Positions 9,005-17,845 of a stretch of 64,000 nucleotides of DNA are shown here, piece after piece (position 1 is the stretch's first letter; each line of letters starts with the position of its first letter). A program made the position numbers and the translations under genes. The notes under the pieces are model-generated. The model did not search any database. It was not told the origin of the DNA and saw only the letters and a list, made by a program, of their open reading frames with translations. The stretch lies in assembly GCA_963777855.1 (NCBI GenBank), contig CAVZRW010000004.1:248001-312000 (forward strand), in the 5' to 3' direction. This DNA is from Prado023 sp963777855 (GTDB lineage: Bacteria > Actinomycetota > Actinomycetes > S36-B12 > CAIYMF01).

Positions 9005-9080
9005 CGGGTGAGGATCCTTCTTCCTGTTGTCCCCGGAGGTTTGCCACGCGCGACCGGTCCCACCCCCCTTCGAGGTGGGT

Positions 9081-9100
9081 CCCCGGCCTCCGGGCCGGGG
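9081..9100 (-). terminator. GC-rich hairpin in the rpmJ-rpsM spacer
   Basis: CCCCGGCC (9081-9088) and GGCCGGGG (9093-9100) form a tight stem with a 4-base loop inside a 254-base spacer that is long for this operon. Flanking C-rich and G-rich tracts (about 9063-9078 and 9130-9144) could extend the structure. It may be an attenuator or processing site; no T-run is present. Confidence 0.35.
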
Positions 9101-9258
9101 GTGACGTCCCCTGGGGCCCTGGCTGGGGCCCACCCGAGGGGGGACGGGATCACGCGTTGTTCTGTTGTGGCCCCCACACCGCCGCGAGGCGGGTGGGACG
9201 CGCCCGGGTGGGCGCGCTGCCGGTGGTGCGGGTCGTGCTCGTGGCGACGACTGCGCGA

Positions 9259-9372
9259 TCAGCCCTGGCGCTGCTTGTGCCGGGGGTTCTCGCAGATCAC
9301 CATCACGCGACCGTGACGGCGGATCACCTTGCAGTTGTCGCAGATCTTCTTGACGCTGGGCTTGACCTTCAT
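9259..9372 (-). CDS. rpmJ: 50S ribosomal protein L36, zinc-binding form
   Basis: 37 residues beginning MKVKPSVKKICDNCKVIRRH and ending KQRQG. A zinc ribbon is formed by C11, C14, C27 and H32, the C+ form. L36 is the smallest large-subunit protein and lies near the peptidyl transferase region. It is placed between infA and rpsM as in most bacteria, 51 bases after infA. Confidence 0.97.
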   Translation of the reverse strand: MKVKPSVKKICDNCKVIRRHGRVMVICENPRHKQRQG

Positions 9373-9423
9373 CGCTCTTTCCTCGCAGCCTTCACCGCCG
9401 GTACCAACCGGGGGTCGTGTGAG

Positions 9424-9645
9424 TCACTTGTACCGGTAGACGATCCGTCCGCGGGTCAGGTCGTAGGGCGAGAGCTCCACGACGACCCGATCATCGGGCA
9501 GGATGCGGATGTAGTGCTGGCGCATCTTGCCGCTGATGTGGGCCAGGACCTTGTGGCCGTTGTCGAGCTCCACCCGGAACATGGCGTTCGGGAGGGACTC
9601 GCGGATCGTGCCCTCGAGTTCGATGGCACCGTCTTTCTTGGCCAT
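9424..9645 (-). CDS. infA: Translation initiation factor IF-1
   Basis: 73 residues beginning MAKKDGAIELEGTIRE. This is a single OB-fold (S1-like) domain that binds the ribosomal A site during initiation. The motif HKVLAHISGKMRQHYIRIL and the ending RGRIVYRYK match actinobacterial IF-1 almost residue for residue. The start is set by the conserved MAKKDG; longer in-frame starts upstream have no homology. About 230 bases separate it from the upstream ATPase gene, so it may have its own promoter. Confidence 0.99.
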   Translation of the reverse strand: MAKKDGAIELEGTIRESLPNAMFRVELDNGHKVLAHISGKMRQHYIRILPDDRVVVELSPYDLTRGRIVYRYK

Positions 9646-9875
9646 AGGCGTCTGGTACACCACACTTTGCTGCTCGCAGGCTGCACTCGGTCGGGACGAT
9701 CGAGTCGGACGTGGCTGCGGGTGGCCTGGGCCAGGGGACCCGCACCCCCGGAGAACAGGGGCGTGCACACGCAGCGCTTGACAAGTCTACGGGCTGGGCG
9801 CCCCCATGACCAAAACGACGGCGGATAGTACCCCTCGCATCGGCCCGATCCCCGGCGGCGGCACGCCGGTGCGGC
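9646..9875 (-). promoter_or_regulatory. Spacer upstream of infA, possible promoter
   Basis: 230 bases without a gene. On the minus strand a TACTAT hexamer (9825-9830) could be a -10 element, but no good -35 partner is visible. The gap and the position after the inserted ATPase gene suggest that infA and the rest of the alpha operon start a new transcript here. Confidence 0.25.
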
Positions 9876-11162
9876 TCAGATCACGGAGAAGTAGCTGTCG
9901 ACGGCCCGGTCGACGCTGTCCTCCGTCAGCATCGGGGGCTCACCACGGTAACGGGCCTCGTGCAGGATCTGCAGGACGAGGTCGCGCGGGTGGCAGAACC
10001 GCATGGGCCGGCTCTCCCGGCGGAAGTGCCAACTGACCAGATGGTCGACCGCCGCCGGCATGACGACCACGCCGAGGTCGGCCGCGACCGCGTCGACCAG
10101 CGCGCGGAACTGGCCCTCCGTGGGGTCTGGCACCGGGATCTTGTACGGGATCCGGCGCAGGAACGCCTCGTCGACGAGGTCGCGGGGCTCGAGGTTGGTC
10201 GAGAAGACGACCAGCTGGTCGAACGGCACCTGGATCTTCTGACCGCTGTTGCAGGCTGCTAGGAAGTCGTAGCCGCTTCTCCAGCGGCACGATCCAGCGG
10301 TTGAGCAGGTCCTCGATGCGCATCCGCTGGCGGCCGAAGTCGTCGATCACCAGCGTGCCGCAGTTGCTCTTGAGCTGCAGCGGCGCCTCGCTGATGCCCG
10401 TGTGCGGGTTGGTGCGCATCTCGAGCTGGTCCATGGTGAGCTCGCCGCCGACGATGACGGTCGGCCGCTCGATGCGCACCCAGCGCGCGTCCATCGGCGG
10501 CTCCCGAGCACGCCGGCTCGTCCGTCGGTGGCGACCTCCTCGTGAATCTCGGGGTCGAAGAGGCGCACGATCTCGCCGTCGACGCCGATGGCGCGCGGAA
10601 TCCAGATGTAGCTGCCGAAGCAGCGGGTGATCCGCTCGGCGATGCTGGTCTTGCCGTTGCCGGGGGAGCCGTAGAGGAACATGCCGCGGCCCGAGTTGAT
10701 CGCCGGGCCCAGCCTGTCGAGGATCGCGCGGTCGAGCAGGAGGCCCGCGAAGGCGGCCTCCAGGTCGGCCTCGGTCGGCGTGCGATCCGTGATCCCCTGG
10801 GCCACCACGGAGTCGATGTAGTCCTCGAGGCCCACGGGCGCCGCGCCGAAGTAGGTGCAGCGATGGGCCAGGCGTCGGGCGCTGTCCCTGCCGTGGTCGG
10901 TGATCTGGTACAGGAAGTCGTTGGCGCCGGAGGAGCCGCGGTAGGCCACCAACCGAGTGTCCTTGAGCCGGGTCAGGCACTCGGCGACCAGCGGGTAGGG
11001 CAGCTTGACCTGGTCACTGATCGCCCATCCGCTCGCGTCGCCCCGAGCGGCGAGGAACTTGAGGATCAGGGCCTCGACCTCGCTGTCGGTCAGGCCCGCC
11101 TCGCGAAGTGACACCGGCTCGGCTGGCGCGAAGGGCTCGAGCGCGATGGTGCTGCCGAGCAT
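9876..11162 (-). CDS. AAA+ family ATPase inserted between map and infA (two frameshifts)
   Basis: About 425 residues once two single-base shifts (near 10,510 and 10,265) are repaired. The N-terminus (about 25-110) looks like a winged-helix region. The AAA core then has Walker A GSPGNGKTS, Walker B TLVIDDFG, a sensor-1-like VVFSTNLEP and an arginine-rich FLRRIPYKI. It ends DRAVDSYFSVI. It has its own strong ribosome site (GGGAGGGG, 8 bases before ATG 11162). Related ATPases of unknown role occur in bacteria; I cannot name a substrate. It is not a usual member of the spc or alpha operon. Confidence 0.8.
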
Positions 11163-11332
11163 GGACGTGTCCCCTCCCTGGAGCGGGCCCGGACGGGCCC
11201 GTGCGAGCGGATGGACTCTAACCCACGGTCGGCGTCCACCCCACGGCCAGCATGCCGCCGCAAGACCGGCCTGTAACCCCCGGTGACGGTAATCACCCGT
11301 TCAGAGCATCCCCGCAGCGGCTGTGCGTGCGA

Positions 11333-12147
11333 TCACCCCAGGTGACCGGGGGCGACCCCGAGGGCGGCCAGCCCAGACACCCCGCCGTCGTGGGCGGTCA
11401 GCACGACCGGCCCGGAGTCGGTCAGGGCCACGGAGTGCTCCCAGTGCGCCGAGATCGAGCCGTCGATCGTGGCCACCGTCCAGTCGTCATCGAGCACCGT
11501 CACCTCGTCGGACCCGAGGGTGACCATCGGCTCGATGGCCAGGGCCATCCCCGCGCGCAGCACCGGCCCCCGCCCGGGTGGCCCGACGTGGGCCACCGAG
11601 GGCTCCATGTGCATGGCCGAGCCGATCCCGTGCCCGACGTAGTCGCGCACGATGCCGTAGCGACCACCCAGCGCCGACTCGCAGCGGCGCCGATGTCCGA
11701 CAGTCGCCCGCCCACCAGGGCCCTGGCGATGCCGGCCCACAGGGCGCGCTCCGTGGCCGCGGAGAGCTCGGCGAGCTCGTCGCTGACGCCACCGACCGCG
11801 ACGGTGATGGCGGCGTCGCCGTGCCAGCCGTGGACGATCGCCCCGCAGTCGATGGAGATCAGGTCGCCCTCGCGCAGCACCCGGGTGCCGGGGATGCCGT
11901 GCACGACCTCGTCATTGACCGAGGTGCAGATGACCCCGGGGAAGCCGTGGTAGCCCTTGAAGTTCGAGCGGGCGCCGGCATCGGCGATGTACTGCGCGGC
12001 CACCGCGTCGAGCTGGGCGGTGCTCACCCCGGGGGCGACGGCGGCACGCGTGGCATCCAGGGCGCCGGCCACCACCAGCCCGGCGGCACGCATGTGTGCC
12101 AGCTGCTCGGCGTCCTTGATCTCGATGCGCGTCCTGCGACCCAGCAT
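11333..12147 (-). CDS. map: Methionine aminopeptidase, type I (one frameshift)
   Basis: Removes the initiator methionine from nascent proteins. About 271 residues after repairing one shift near 11,685. Metal ligands are visible on both sides of the shift: D in ISIDCGA, D in WHGDAAITVAVGG, H in YVGHGIGSAMH, E in AIEPMVTLG and E in WEHSVAL. It begins MLGRRTRIEIKDAEQLAHMR, 5 bases after the adk stop, in the standard secY-adk-map order. The shift in an essential gene points to a sequence error. Confidence 0.95.
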
Positions 12148-12152
12148 GCGCG

Positions 12153-12713
12153 CTACCGCAGCGCCGCCAGGACGCGGTCGCGGATGTCCTCGATGGTGCC
12201 CATGCCGTCCACGCGCAGCAGGATCCCCTTGTCGGCGTAGACCCGGGTCAACGGCTCGGTCTGCTCGGCGTAGACCTCCATGCGCCGGCGGATGACCTCC
12301 TCGGTGTCGTCGGCGCGACCCTGCTCCGCGGCCCGCTTGAGCAGGCGGCCGACGACCTCGTCGGTGTCCACGGTGAGCTCCACGACCGCGTCGATCTTGA
12401 GGCCGACGTCGTCGAGCATCTCGTCGAGGACGGCGACCTGGTCCAGCGTGCGCGGGTAGCCGTCGAGCAGGAACCCGTCGGCCGCGTCGGGCTGGGCCAG
12501 GCGGTTGCGCACCATGGCGTTGGTGATCCGGTCCGGGACGTAGTTGCCGCGGTCCATGTACATGCCGGCGGCGATACCCAGGGGTGTGCCCTGGGCCAGG
12601 TGGCTGCGGAAGATCTCCCCGGTGGAGATGTGCGGAATGCCCAGCTGCTCGGACACGACGACGGCCTGTGTCCCCTTGCCCGCCCCCGGGGGGCCCATGA
12701 GCACGATGCGCAT
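12153..12713 (-). CDS. adk: Adenylate kinase
   Basis: 186 residues catalysing ATP + AMP = 2 ADP. The P-loop GPPGAGKGTQA is near the N-terminus, the AMP-binding helix (STGEIFRSHLAQGTPLG) and DGYPRT follow. The LID is the short form without the zinc cysteines, as is usual in actinobacteria. Its ATG shares one base with the secY stop (TGATG), so the two are translationally coupled. Confidence 0.99.
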   Translation of the reverse strand: MRIVLMGPPGAGKGTQAVVVSEQLGIPHISTGEIFRSHLAQGTPLGIAAGMYMDRGNYVPDRITNAMVRNRLAQPDAADGFLLDGYPRTLDQVAVLDEMLDDVGLKIDAVVELTVDTDEVVGRLLKRAAEQGRADDTEEVIRRRMEVYAEQTEPLTRVYADKGILLRVDGMGTIEDIRDRVLAALR

Positions 12714-14011
12714 CAGCGGAGGAACCCTTCGTAGTTGCGTTGCTGCAGCTGGCTCTCGATCTGCTTCACCGTGTCGAGGCCGACGCCCACCATGATCAGG
12801 AGGCTGGTGCCACCGAAGATGAAGTTCCCGGAGACCCCGAGCCCGTTGAAGGCGAACACCGGGATCACCGCGATGAGCGCAAGGTACACCGACCCGGGCA
12901 GCGTGAGTCGGCTGAGCACGTAGTCGAGGTACTCGGCAGTCGGCCGACCGGCACGGATGCCGGGGATGAACCCGCCGTACTTCTTCATGTTGTCGGCCAC
13001 CTCGGTCGTGTTGAAGGTGATCGCGACGTAGAAGTAGGTGAAGAAGATGACCAGCGCGGAGAAGACCAGCAGGTACAGCGGCTCGGTGCCGCTCTGGAAG
13101 TGGCGCTGGATGAACTGCGAGATCGAGCTGGTCGAGTCGGTGAGCTGCACGAAGAGGGTCGGGATGAACAGCAGCGACGAGGCGAAGATCACCGGGATGA
13201 CGCCGGCCATGTTGACCTTGAGGGGGATGTAGGTCGAGGTGCCGCCGTACATCTTGCGGCCCACCATCCGCTTGGCGTACTGCACCGGGATCCGGCGCTG
13301 GCCCTGCTCAACGAAGACCACAGCCATGATCACGAAGAACCCGACCAGCAGGGTCATCCCGGTGGCGAACGGGCCCTTGGTGGCCCAGATGCTGCTGATC
13401 TGGGAGGGGAACGAGGAGATGATCGAGGTGAAGATCAGCAGGGACATCCCGTTGCCGACGCCCCGGTCGGTGATCAGCTCGCCGAGCCACATGATCACGG
13501 CGGTGCCGGCCGTCATGGTCATGATCATGGTGACGATCGTGAGCATGTTGTCGTCGGGGATCAGCTCGGCCGAGCAGCCCTGGAACAGCTGGCCGGGCAC
13601 CCGGGCCAGGGCGATGATGCCCGTGGACTGCAGGATCGCCAGGGCGATGGTCAGGTACCGGGTGTACTGCGTGATGGTCGCCTGGCCGGACTGGCCCTCC
13701 TTCTTCAGGGCCTCGAGCCGCGGGATCACCACCGTCATCAGCTGCAGGATGATGCTCGCCGTGATGTAGGGCATGATCCCCAGCGCGAAGATCGACAGCT
13801 GCAGCAGCGCCCCGCCGGAGAAGAGGTTGATCAGCCCGTAGAGGGAGTTGCCCTCGACGCTGGCGATGCACGACTGCACCGCCGAGTAGTCCACACCGGG
13901 GGTCGGGGTCACCGAGCCCAGCCGGAACAGCGCGATGATGCCCAACGTGAAGAGCAGCTTCTTGCGCAGGTCCGGCGTGCGGAAGGCCGAGGCGAACGCG
14001 GACAGTTGCAC
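12713..14011 (-). CDS. secY: Protein translocase subunit SecY
   Basis: 432-residue channel subunit of the SecYEG translocon, with about ten membrane helices. Family motifs include the N-terminal RTPDLRKKLLFTLGIIALFR and the cytoplasmic loop FVEQGQRRIPVQYAKRMVGR. I choose GTG 14011 (VQLSAFASAF) because AGGAGGA lies six bases upstream and SecY proteins normally start here; two in-frame ATGs further upstream lack such a site. The gene is separated from rplO by a terminator-like hairpin and a long spacer, so it probably has its own promoter. Confidence 0.97.
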   Translation of the reverse strand: MQLSAFASAFRTPDLRKKLLFTLGIIALFRLGSVTPTPGVDYSAVQSCIASVEGNSLYGLINLFSGGALLQLSIFALGIMPYITASIILQLMTVVIPRLEALKKEGQSGQATITQYTRYLTIALAILQSTGIIALARVPGQLFQGCSAELIPDDNMLTIVTMIMTMTAGTAVIMWLGELITDRGVGNGMSLLIFTSIISSFPSQISSIWATKGPFATGMTLLVGFFVIMAVVFVEQGQRRIPVQYAKRMVGRKMYGGTSTYIPLKVNMAGVIPVIFASSLLFIPTLFVQLTDSTSSISQFIQRHFQSGTEPLYLLVFSALVIFFTYFYVAITFNTTEVADNMKKYGGFIPGIRAGRPTAEYLDYVLSRLTLPGSVYLALIAVIPVFAFNGLGVSGNFIFGGTSLLIMVGVGLDTVKQIESQLQQRNYEGFLR

Positions 14012-14338
14012 GACAATCCTCCTGATGGCGCCCATGACCGTGCGCCAGACCGGCACAGCCTAACAGCCAGCCAGAATCGCACCGAACCGCACGATTCCGC
14101 GCCCGCCCCGCCGAGTCCCCGCCCCGGCCACGCCCCACCCCACCCGGCCCCCCGACGGCGCTGCACGCCGCCAGACCCTCCGCGAAGGGCCCGATCCTCC
14201 GCGGCAACAGGCAGGGTCGCGCCCTTCGCGAAGGGTCCACGGGGTGGAGGTGGGGCCGGGTGGGCCGGGCCGGGCAGAGGTGGGGTGGGGCGGGTGGGAT
14301 GTGGACGGGGTGAGGTGAGGGCGGAGTCGGGACGTGCA
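14012..14338. promoter_or_regulatory. Long spacer upstream of secY with nested palindromes
   Basis: No gene is seen. A 17-base inverted repeat with one mismatch (14,174-14,190 and 14,221-14,237) could form a long stem, and its right arm contains a perfect 14-base palindrome CCCTTCGCGAAGGG (14,222-14,235). G-rich tracts follow (14,240-14,310). The region should hold the secY promoter, which I could not locate. Confidence 0.45.
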
Positions 14339-14373
14339 GAAGGGCCGTCGACCCTGGTGGGTGACGGCCCTTC
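14339..14373 (-). terminator. Hairpin after rplO
   Basis: GAAGGGCCGTC (14,339-14,349) and GACGGCCCTTC (14,363-14,373) form a perfect 11-base stem with a 13-base loop, starting 14 bases after the rplO stop. It likely ends the S10-spc transcript. There is no T-run after it on the minus strand. Confidence 0.65.
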
Positions 14374-14387
14374 GGCGTGTGAGTGGG

Positions 14388-14831
14388 TCAGGCGGTCGTG
14401 ACTGAGCCGCCCGCGGCCTCGATCTTGGCCTTCGCCGCGTCCGAGGCGGCGTCGACCGTGATGTTCAGTGCCACGGCCAGCTCGCCGGTGCCCAGCACCT
14501 TGACCGGCTCGCCCTTGCGCACCGCGCCCTTGGCGACCAGGTCATCGACCGTCACGTCGCCGCCGTTGGGGTACAGCGACGCCAGCGCGGCGACGTTGAC
14601 CACCTGGAAGGCGACCTTGTTGTTGTTCTTGAAGCCCTTGAGCTTGGGCAGCCGCATGTGCAGCGGCATCTGCCCGCCCTCGAAGGACGCCGGGACCTGG
14701 TAGCGGGCCTTGGTGCCCTTGGTGCCGCGGCCCGCGGTCTTGCCGCGCTTGCCGGCCTCGCCGCGACCGACGCGGGTCTTGTCGGTCTTGGCGCCCGGTG
14801 CGGGGCGCAGGTGATGGACCTTGAGGGTCAT
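14388..14831 (-). CDS. rplO: 50S ribosomal protein L15
   Basis: 147 residues. It begins MTLKVHHLRPAPGAK and has the Gly/Arg/Lys-rich RNA-binding N-terminus (RVGRGEAGKRGKTAGRGTKG) and the conserved QMPLHMRLPKLKGF. It is a late-assembly large-subunit protein. Last gene of the first transcript, one base after rpmD. Confidence 0.98.
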   Translation of the reverse strand: MTLKVHHLRPAPGAKTDKTRVGRGEAGKRGKTAGRGTKGTKARYQVPASFEGGQMPLHMRLPKLKGFKNNNKVAFQVVNVAALASLYPNGGDVTVDDLVAKGAVRKGEPVKVLGTGELAVALNITVDAASDAAKAKIEAAGGSVTTA

Positions 14832-14832
14832 G

Positions 14833-15018
14833 TCAGTCGACCTCCTCGACGGTCACCAGATGGGGCACCGCCCTGGCCATCCCGAGGATCTCGGGACGGT
14901 TCTGCTTGATAACGACATCGTGGATCCGCTTCAGGCCCAGGGAACGGACGCTGTCCTTCTGCACCTGGGTGCAGCCGACGAGCCCGCGGACCTGCGTGAT
15001 CTTCAACTGGGCGGCCAT
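14833..15018 (-). CDS. rpmD: 50S ribosomal protein L30
   Basis: 61 residues beginning MAAQLKITQVRGLVGCTQVQ with the conserved SLGLKRIHDVVIKQ. Single small alpha/beta domain of the large subunit. Its ATG shares one base with the rpsE stop (TGATG), and the frame is intact. Confidence 0.98.
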   Translation of the reverse strand: MAAQLKITQVRGLVGCTQVQKDSVRSLGLKRIHDVVIKQNRPEILGMARAVPHLVTVEEVD

Positions 15019-15650
15019 CAGGCGACGACCTCCTGGGCCTTGCCCGCGTTCATGGCGCGGATCAGGGCGGCGGGGGCGACGTCCTCCAGCGGAAGGCCAC
15101 GGCGCGCGGCCACGGCCTCGGGGCGCTCGAGCATCTTCAGGGCGGCGACCGTCGCGTGCACGATGTTGATCGCGTTCGACGAGCCCATCGACTTGCTGAG
15201 CACGTCGTGGACGCCGGCGCACTCGAGCACGGCGCGCACCGGGCCACCGGCGATCACGCCGGTACCGGGGGCGGCCGGGCGCAGCATGACCACGCCTGCC
15301 GAGTCCTCGCCCGTGACGGGGTGCGGGATGGTGCCCTGGACCCGCGGGACCTCGAAGAAGTGCTTCTTGGCCTCCTCGACGCCCTTGGCGATGGCCGCGG
15401 GCACCTCCTTGGCCTTGCCGTACCCGACGCCCACGTGGCCATCGCCGTCGCCCACCACGACCAGCGCGGTGAAGCTGAACCGACGACCACCCTTGACGAC
15501 CTTGGCGACGCGGTTGATCGCGACGACGCGCTCGACGAATGCGGACTTCTCCTCGCGGGGGGCCCGATCGTCGCGGCGGCCGCGACGCTCTCCTGAGCCG
15601 CCGGCGGCACCCTCACCGGGACCGCCTGTGCGACGCTGAACTCCAGCCAT
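15018..15650 (-). CDS. rpsE: 30S ribosomal protein S5
   Basis: 210 residues. A Gly/Arg-rich N-terminal extension of about 35 residues, common in actinobacteria, precedes the double-stranded RNA-binding domain (VVAINRVAKVVKGGRRFSF) and the C-terminal S5 domain (GTGVIAGGPVRAVLECAG, KSMGSSNAINIV). It shapes the mRNA entry and decoding accuracy. The start is ATG 15650. Confidence 0.98.
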   Translation of the reverse strand: MAGVQRRTGGPGEGAAGGSGERRGRRDDRAPREEKSAFVERVVAINRVAKVVKGGRRFSFTALVVVGDGDGHVGVGYGKAKEVPAAIAKGVEEAKKHFFEVPRVQGTIPHPVTGEDSAGVVMLRPAAPGTGVIAGGPVRAVLECAGVHDVLSKSMGSSNAINIVHATVAALKMLERPEAVAARRGLPLEDVAPAALIRAMNAGKAQEVVA

Positions 15651-15671
15651 TGGTGTGTGTCCTCTTCCTCG

Positions 15672-16052
15672 TCAGAAGGCCAGGCCGGCGTCGCGTGCGC
15701 CGTCGGCCAGGGCCGCAACGCGACCGTGATACTTGTTGCCACCACGGTCGAAGACGACCGTCTCGATGCCGGCAGACTTGGCACGCCCGGCGACCAGCTC
15801 GCCGACCTTGCGGGCCTTGGCGCTCTTGTCCCCGGAGTCCGCACGCAGGTCGGGCTCCATCGTCGACGCCCACGCCAGCGTGGTGCCGGTGGTGTCGTCG
15901 ACGACCTGCACGAACAGGTGCCGCGCGGAGCGGTTGACCACCATGCGCGGACGCAGCGGGGTTCCGGAGACCTTCTTGCGCACGCGCAGGTGGCGGCGGG
16001 ACCGCCCGACCCGGGTCTTGCTCCCGGAGCCGATCTTGGTTGCGACAGCCAT
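15672..16052 (-). CDS. rplR: 50S ribosomal protein L18
   Basis: 126 residues beginning MAVATKIGSGSKTRVGRSRR. It binds 5S rRNA together with L5; the conserved strand RPRMVVNRSARHLFVQVVDD and the ending YHGRVAALADGARDAGLAF are present. Complete and in frame, 3 bases after rplF. Confidence 0.98.
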   Translation of the reverse strand: MAVATKIGSGSKTRVGRSRRHLRVRKKVSGTPLRPRMVVNRSARHLFVQVVDDTTGTTLAWASTMEPDLRADSGDKSAKARKVGELVAGRAKSAGIETVVFDRGGNKYHGRVAALADGARDAGLAF

Positions 16053-16055
16053 GGT

Positions 16056-16595
16056 CTACCGACCTGCCTTTCCGGCCTTGCGGCGAATGATTTCGCCCTC
16101 GTAGCGCACGCCCTTGCCCTTGTACGGGTCGGGCTTGCGCAGCTTGCGCAGGTTCGCGGCGACCTCGCCGACCTGCTGCTTGTCGATCCCGGAGACCGAG
16201 AACCGGGTGGGGTTCTCGACCGCGAAGGTGATCCCCTCGGGGGCGGGGATGACCACCGGGTGGCTGAAGCCGAGCGCGAACTCGAGGTCCGAGCCCTTGG
16301 CGGCGACGCGGTAGCCGGTACCGACGATCTCGAGCTTCTTGGTGTAGCCCTCGGTCACGCCGGCGACCATGTTGGCCACCAGGGTGCGGGTCAGGCCGTG
16401 CAGCGAGCGCGCGACGCGCTCGTCGTTGGGGCGGGTCACGGCCAGGGTGCCGTCCTCAGCGCGCTCCACCGCGATGGGCGCGGGGACGGTGTGGCACAGC
16501 GTGCCCTTGGGGCCCTTGACGGTCACCTCGGCGCCGTCGATGGTCACCTCGACGCCGGCCGGGATCGTGATCGGAAGTCGTCCGATGCGGGACAT
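16056..16595 (-). CDS. rplF: 50S ribosomal protein L6
   Basis: 179 residues beginning MSRIGRLPITIPAGVEVTID. Two repeated L6 folds, with the C-terminal signature PDPYKGKGVRYEGEIIRRK, which contacts the sarcin-ricin loop region. Complete. Confidence 0.99.
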   Translation of the reverse strand: MSRIGRLPITIPAGVEVTIDGAEVTVKGPKGTLCHTVPAPIAVERAEDGTLAVTRPNDERVARSLHGLTRTLVANMVAGVTEGYTKKLEIVGTGYRVAAKGSDLEFALGFSHPVVIPAPEGITFAVENPTRFSVSGIDKQQVGEVAANLRKLRKPDPYKGKGVRYEGEIIRRKAGKAGR

Positions 16596-16607
16596 GGTGG
16601 GGCTCCC

Positions 16608-17006
16608 TTACCAGACGTAGGCGAGGACTTCCCCGCCCACTCCCTTGGCCTGGGCCTGCCGATCAGTCAGCAGGCCGGTGGACGTGGAGATGATCGCGAT
16701 GCCCAGGCCGCCGAGCACGCGCGGCATGGCCGAGCTCTTGGCGTAGACACGCAGGCCGGGCTTGCTCACGCGGCGCAGGCCGGCGATCGAGCGCTCCCGG
16801 TTGGGGCCGTACTTCAGCGTGACGACCAGCGTCTGGCCGACCGGGGCATCCTCGACGGCGAAGTCGGCGATGTAGCCCTGGGCCTTGAGGATCTCGGCGA
16901 TCCCCAGCTTGATCTTGGAGAGGGGCATGGACACGGTCTCGTGGTAGGCCGTGTTCCCGTTGCGGATGCGTGTGAGCATGTCCGCGATCGGGTCTGTCAT
17001 TGTCAT
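16608..17006 (-). CDS. rpsH: 30S ribosomal protein S8
   Basis: 132 residues. It binds the central domain of 16S rRNA and, in E. coli, represses the spc operon. Family motifs TDPIADMLTRIRNGN at the N-terminus and the C-terminal ISTSTGLLTDRQAQAKGVGG are clear. Two close ATGs (17006 and 17000) are possible; the first has a GAAAGG motif at fair spacing. Confidence 0.98.
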   Translation of the reverse strand: MTMTDPIADMLTRIRNGNTAYHETVSMPLSKIKLGIAEILKAQGYIADFAVEDAPVGQTLVVTLKYGPNRERSIAGLRRVSKPGLRVYAKSSAMPRVLGGLGIAIISTSTGLLTDRQAQAKGVGGEVLAYVW

Positions 17007-17090
17007 GGCCGTCTGGCCTTTCTCGCCGTGGTATCCGTCCCTGGTGGGGGACCTGCGGCGTTCGGTGGGGGTGGGGACGGGTGGGGTCGC

Positions 17091-17276
17091 CTACCAGCTG
17101 GACTTGGTCACGCCGGGGAGCTCACCGCGGTGGGCCATCTCGCGCACGCAGACACGGCACAGGCCGAACTTGCGGTACACCGAGTGGGGCCGGCCGCAGC
17201 GGGTGCAGCGCGTGTAGCCGCGAACCGCGAACTTCGGCTTGCGGGCCTGCTTGTTGATCAGGGCCTTCTTCGCCAC
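17091..17276 (-). CDS. rpsN: 30S ribosomal protein S14, zinc-binding type Z
   Basis: 61 residues with C24, C27, C40 and C43 forming a CxxC-x12-CxxC zinc ribbon, so this is the short type Z. GTG 17276 is preferred: it gives the family start AKKALINKQ and has AAGGAG at 8 bases, whereas the GTG at 17282 would leave only two bases. The ribosome site lies in the end of rplE. Confidence 0.96.
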   Translation of the reverse strand: MAKKALINKQARKPKFAVRGYTRCTRCGRPHSVYRKFGLCRVCVREMAHRGELPGVTKSSW

Positions 17277-17278
17277 GG

Positions 17279-17845
17279 TCACTTCTCCTTGTAGGGGAAG
17301 CCGAGCGCCTTGAGCAGCGCACGACCCTCATCGTCGGTCTTGGCGGTGGTGACCACCGTGATGTCCATGCCGCGCACGCGGTCGATGGCGTCCTGGTCGA
17401 TCTCGTGGAACATCGACTGCTCGTTGAGGCCGAAGGTGTAGTTGCCGTTGCCGTCGAACTGGCCCGGGTTCAGCCCGCGGAAGTCGCGGATGCGGGGCAG
17501 CGCGATGCTCAGCAGGCGGTCCAGGAACTCCCACATGCGGTCCCCGCGCAGCGTCACGTGGCAGCCGATCGGCATGCCCTCGCGCAGCTTGAACTGGGCG
17601 ATCGACTTGCGGGCCTTGGTCACCTGCGGCTTCTGGCCGGTGATCGCGGTCAGGTCGCGGATGGCGCCCTCGATCAGCTTGGAGTCACGCGCGGCCTCGC
17701 CGACGCCCATGTTCACCACGATCTTGACCAGGCCGGGGACCTGCATCACGTTGTCGTAGTCGAACTCGGTGCGCAGCGCGGGCAGGATCTCCTCGCGGTA
17801 GCGCGCCTTCAGGCGCGGCATCGCCGTCTCGGTCTGGGTGCTCAT
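17279..17845 (-). CDS. rplE: 50S ribosomal protein L5
   Basis: 188 residues. It binds 5S rRNA and contacts the P-site tRNA. Conserved segments include KIVVNMGVGEAARDSKLIEG, GQKPQVTKARKSIAQFKLRE and the C-terminal RGMDITVVTTAKTDDEGRAL. Its ATG shares one base with the rplX stop. Complete. Confidence 0.99.
   Translation of the reverse strand: MSTQTETAMPRLKARYREEILPALRTEFDYDNVMQVPGLVKIVVNMGVGEAARDSKLIEGAIRDLTAITGQKPQVTKARKSIAQFKLREGMPIGCHVTLRGDRMWEFLDRLLSIALPRIRDFRGLNPGQFDGNGNYTFGLNEQSMFHEIDQDAIDRVRGMDITVVTTAKTDDEGRALLKALGFPYKEK

Noticed and set aside
9777..9810. A TTGACA promoter element on the plus strand
   Set aside because: No rightward gene follows; all genes here read leftward, and there is no matching -10 element.
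12740..14401. Long plus-strand open frames opposite secY and other ribosomal genes
   Set aside because: They are Gly/Arg/His-rich antisense readings caused by high GC, with no ribosome sites or family motifs.
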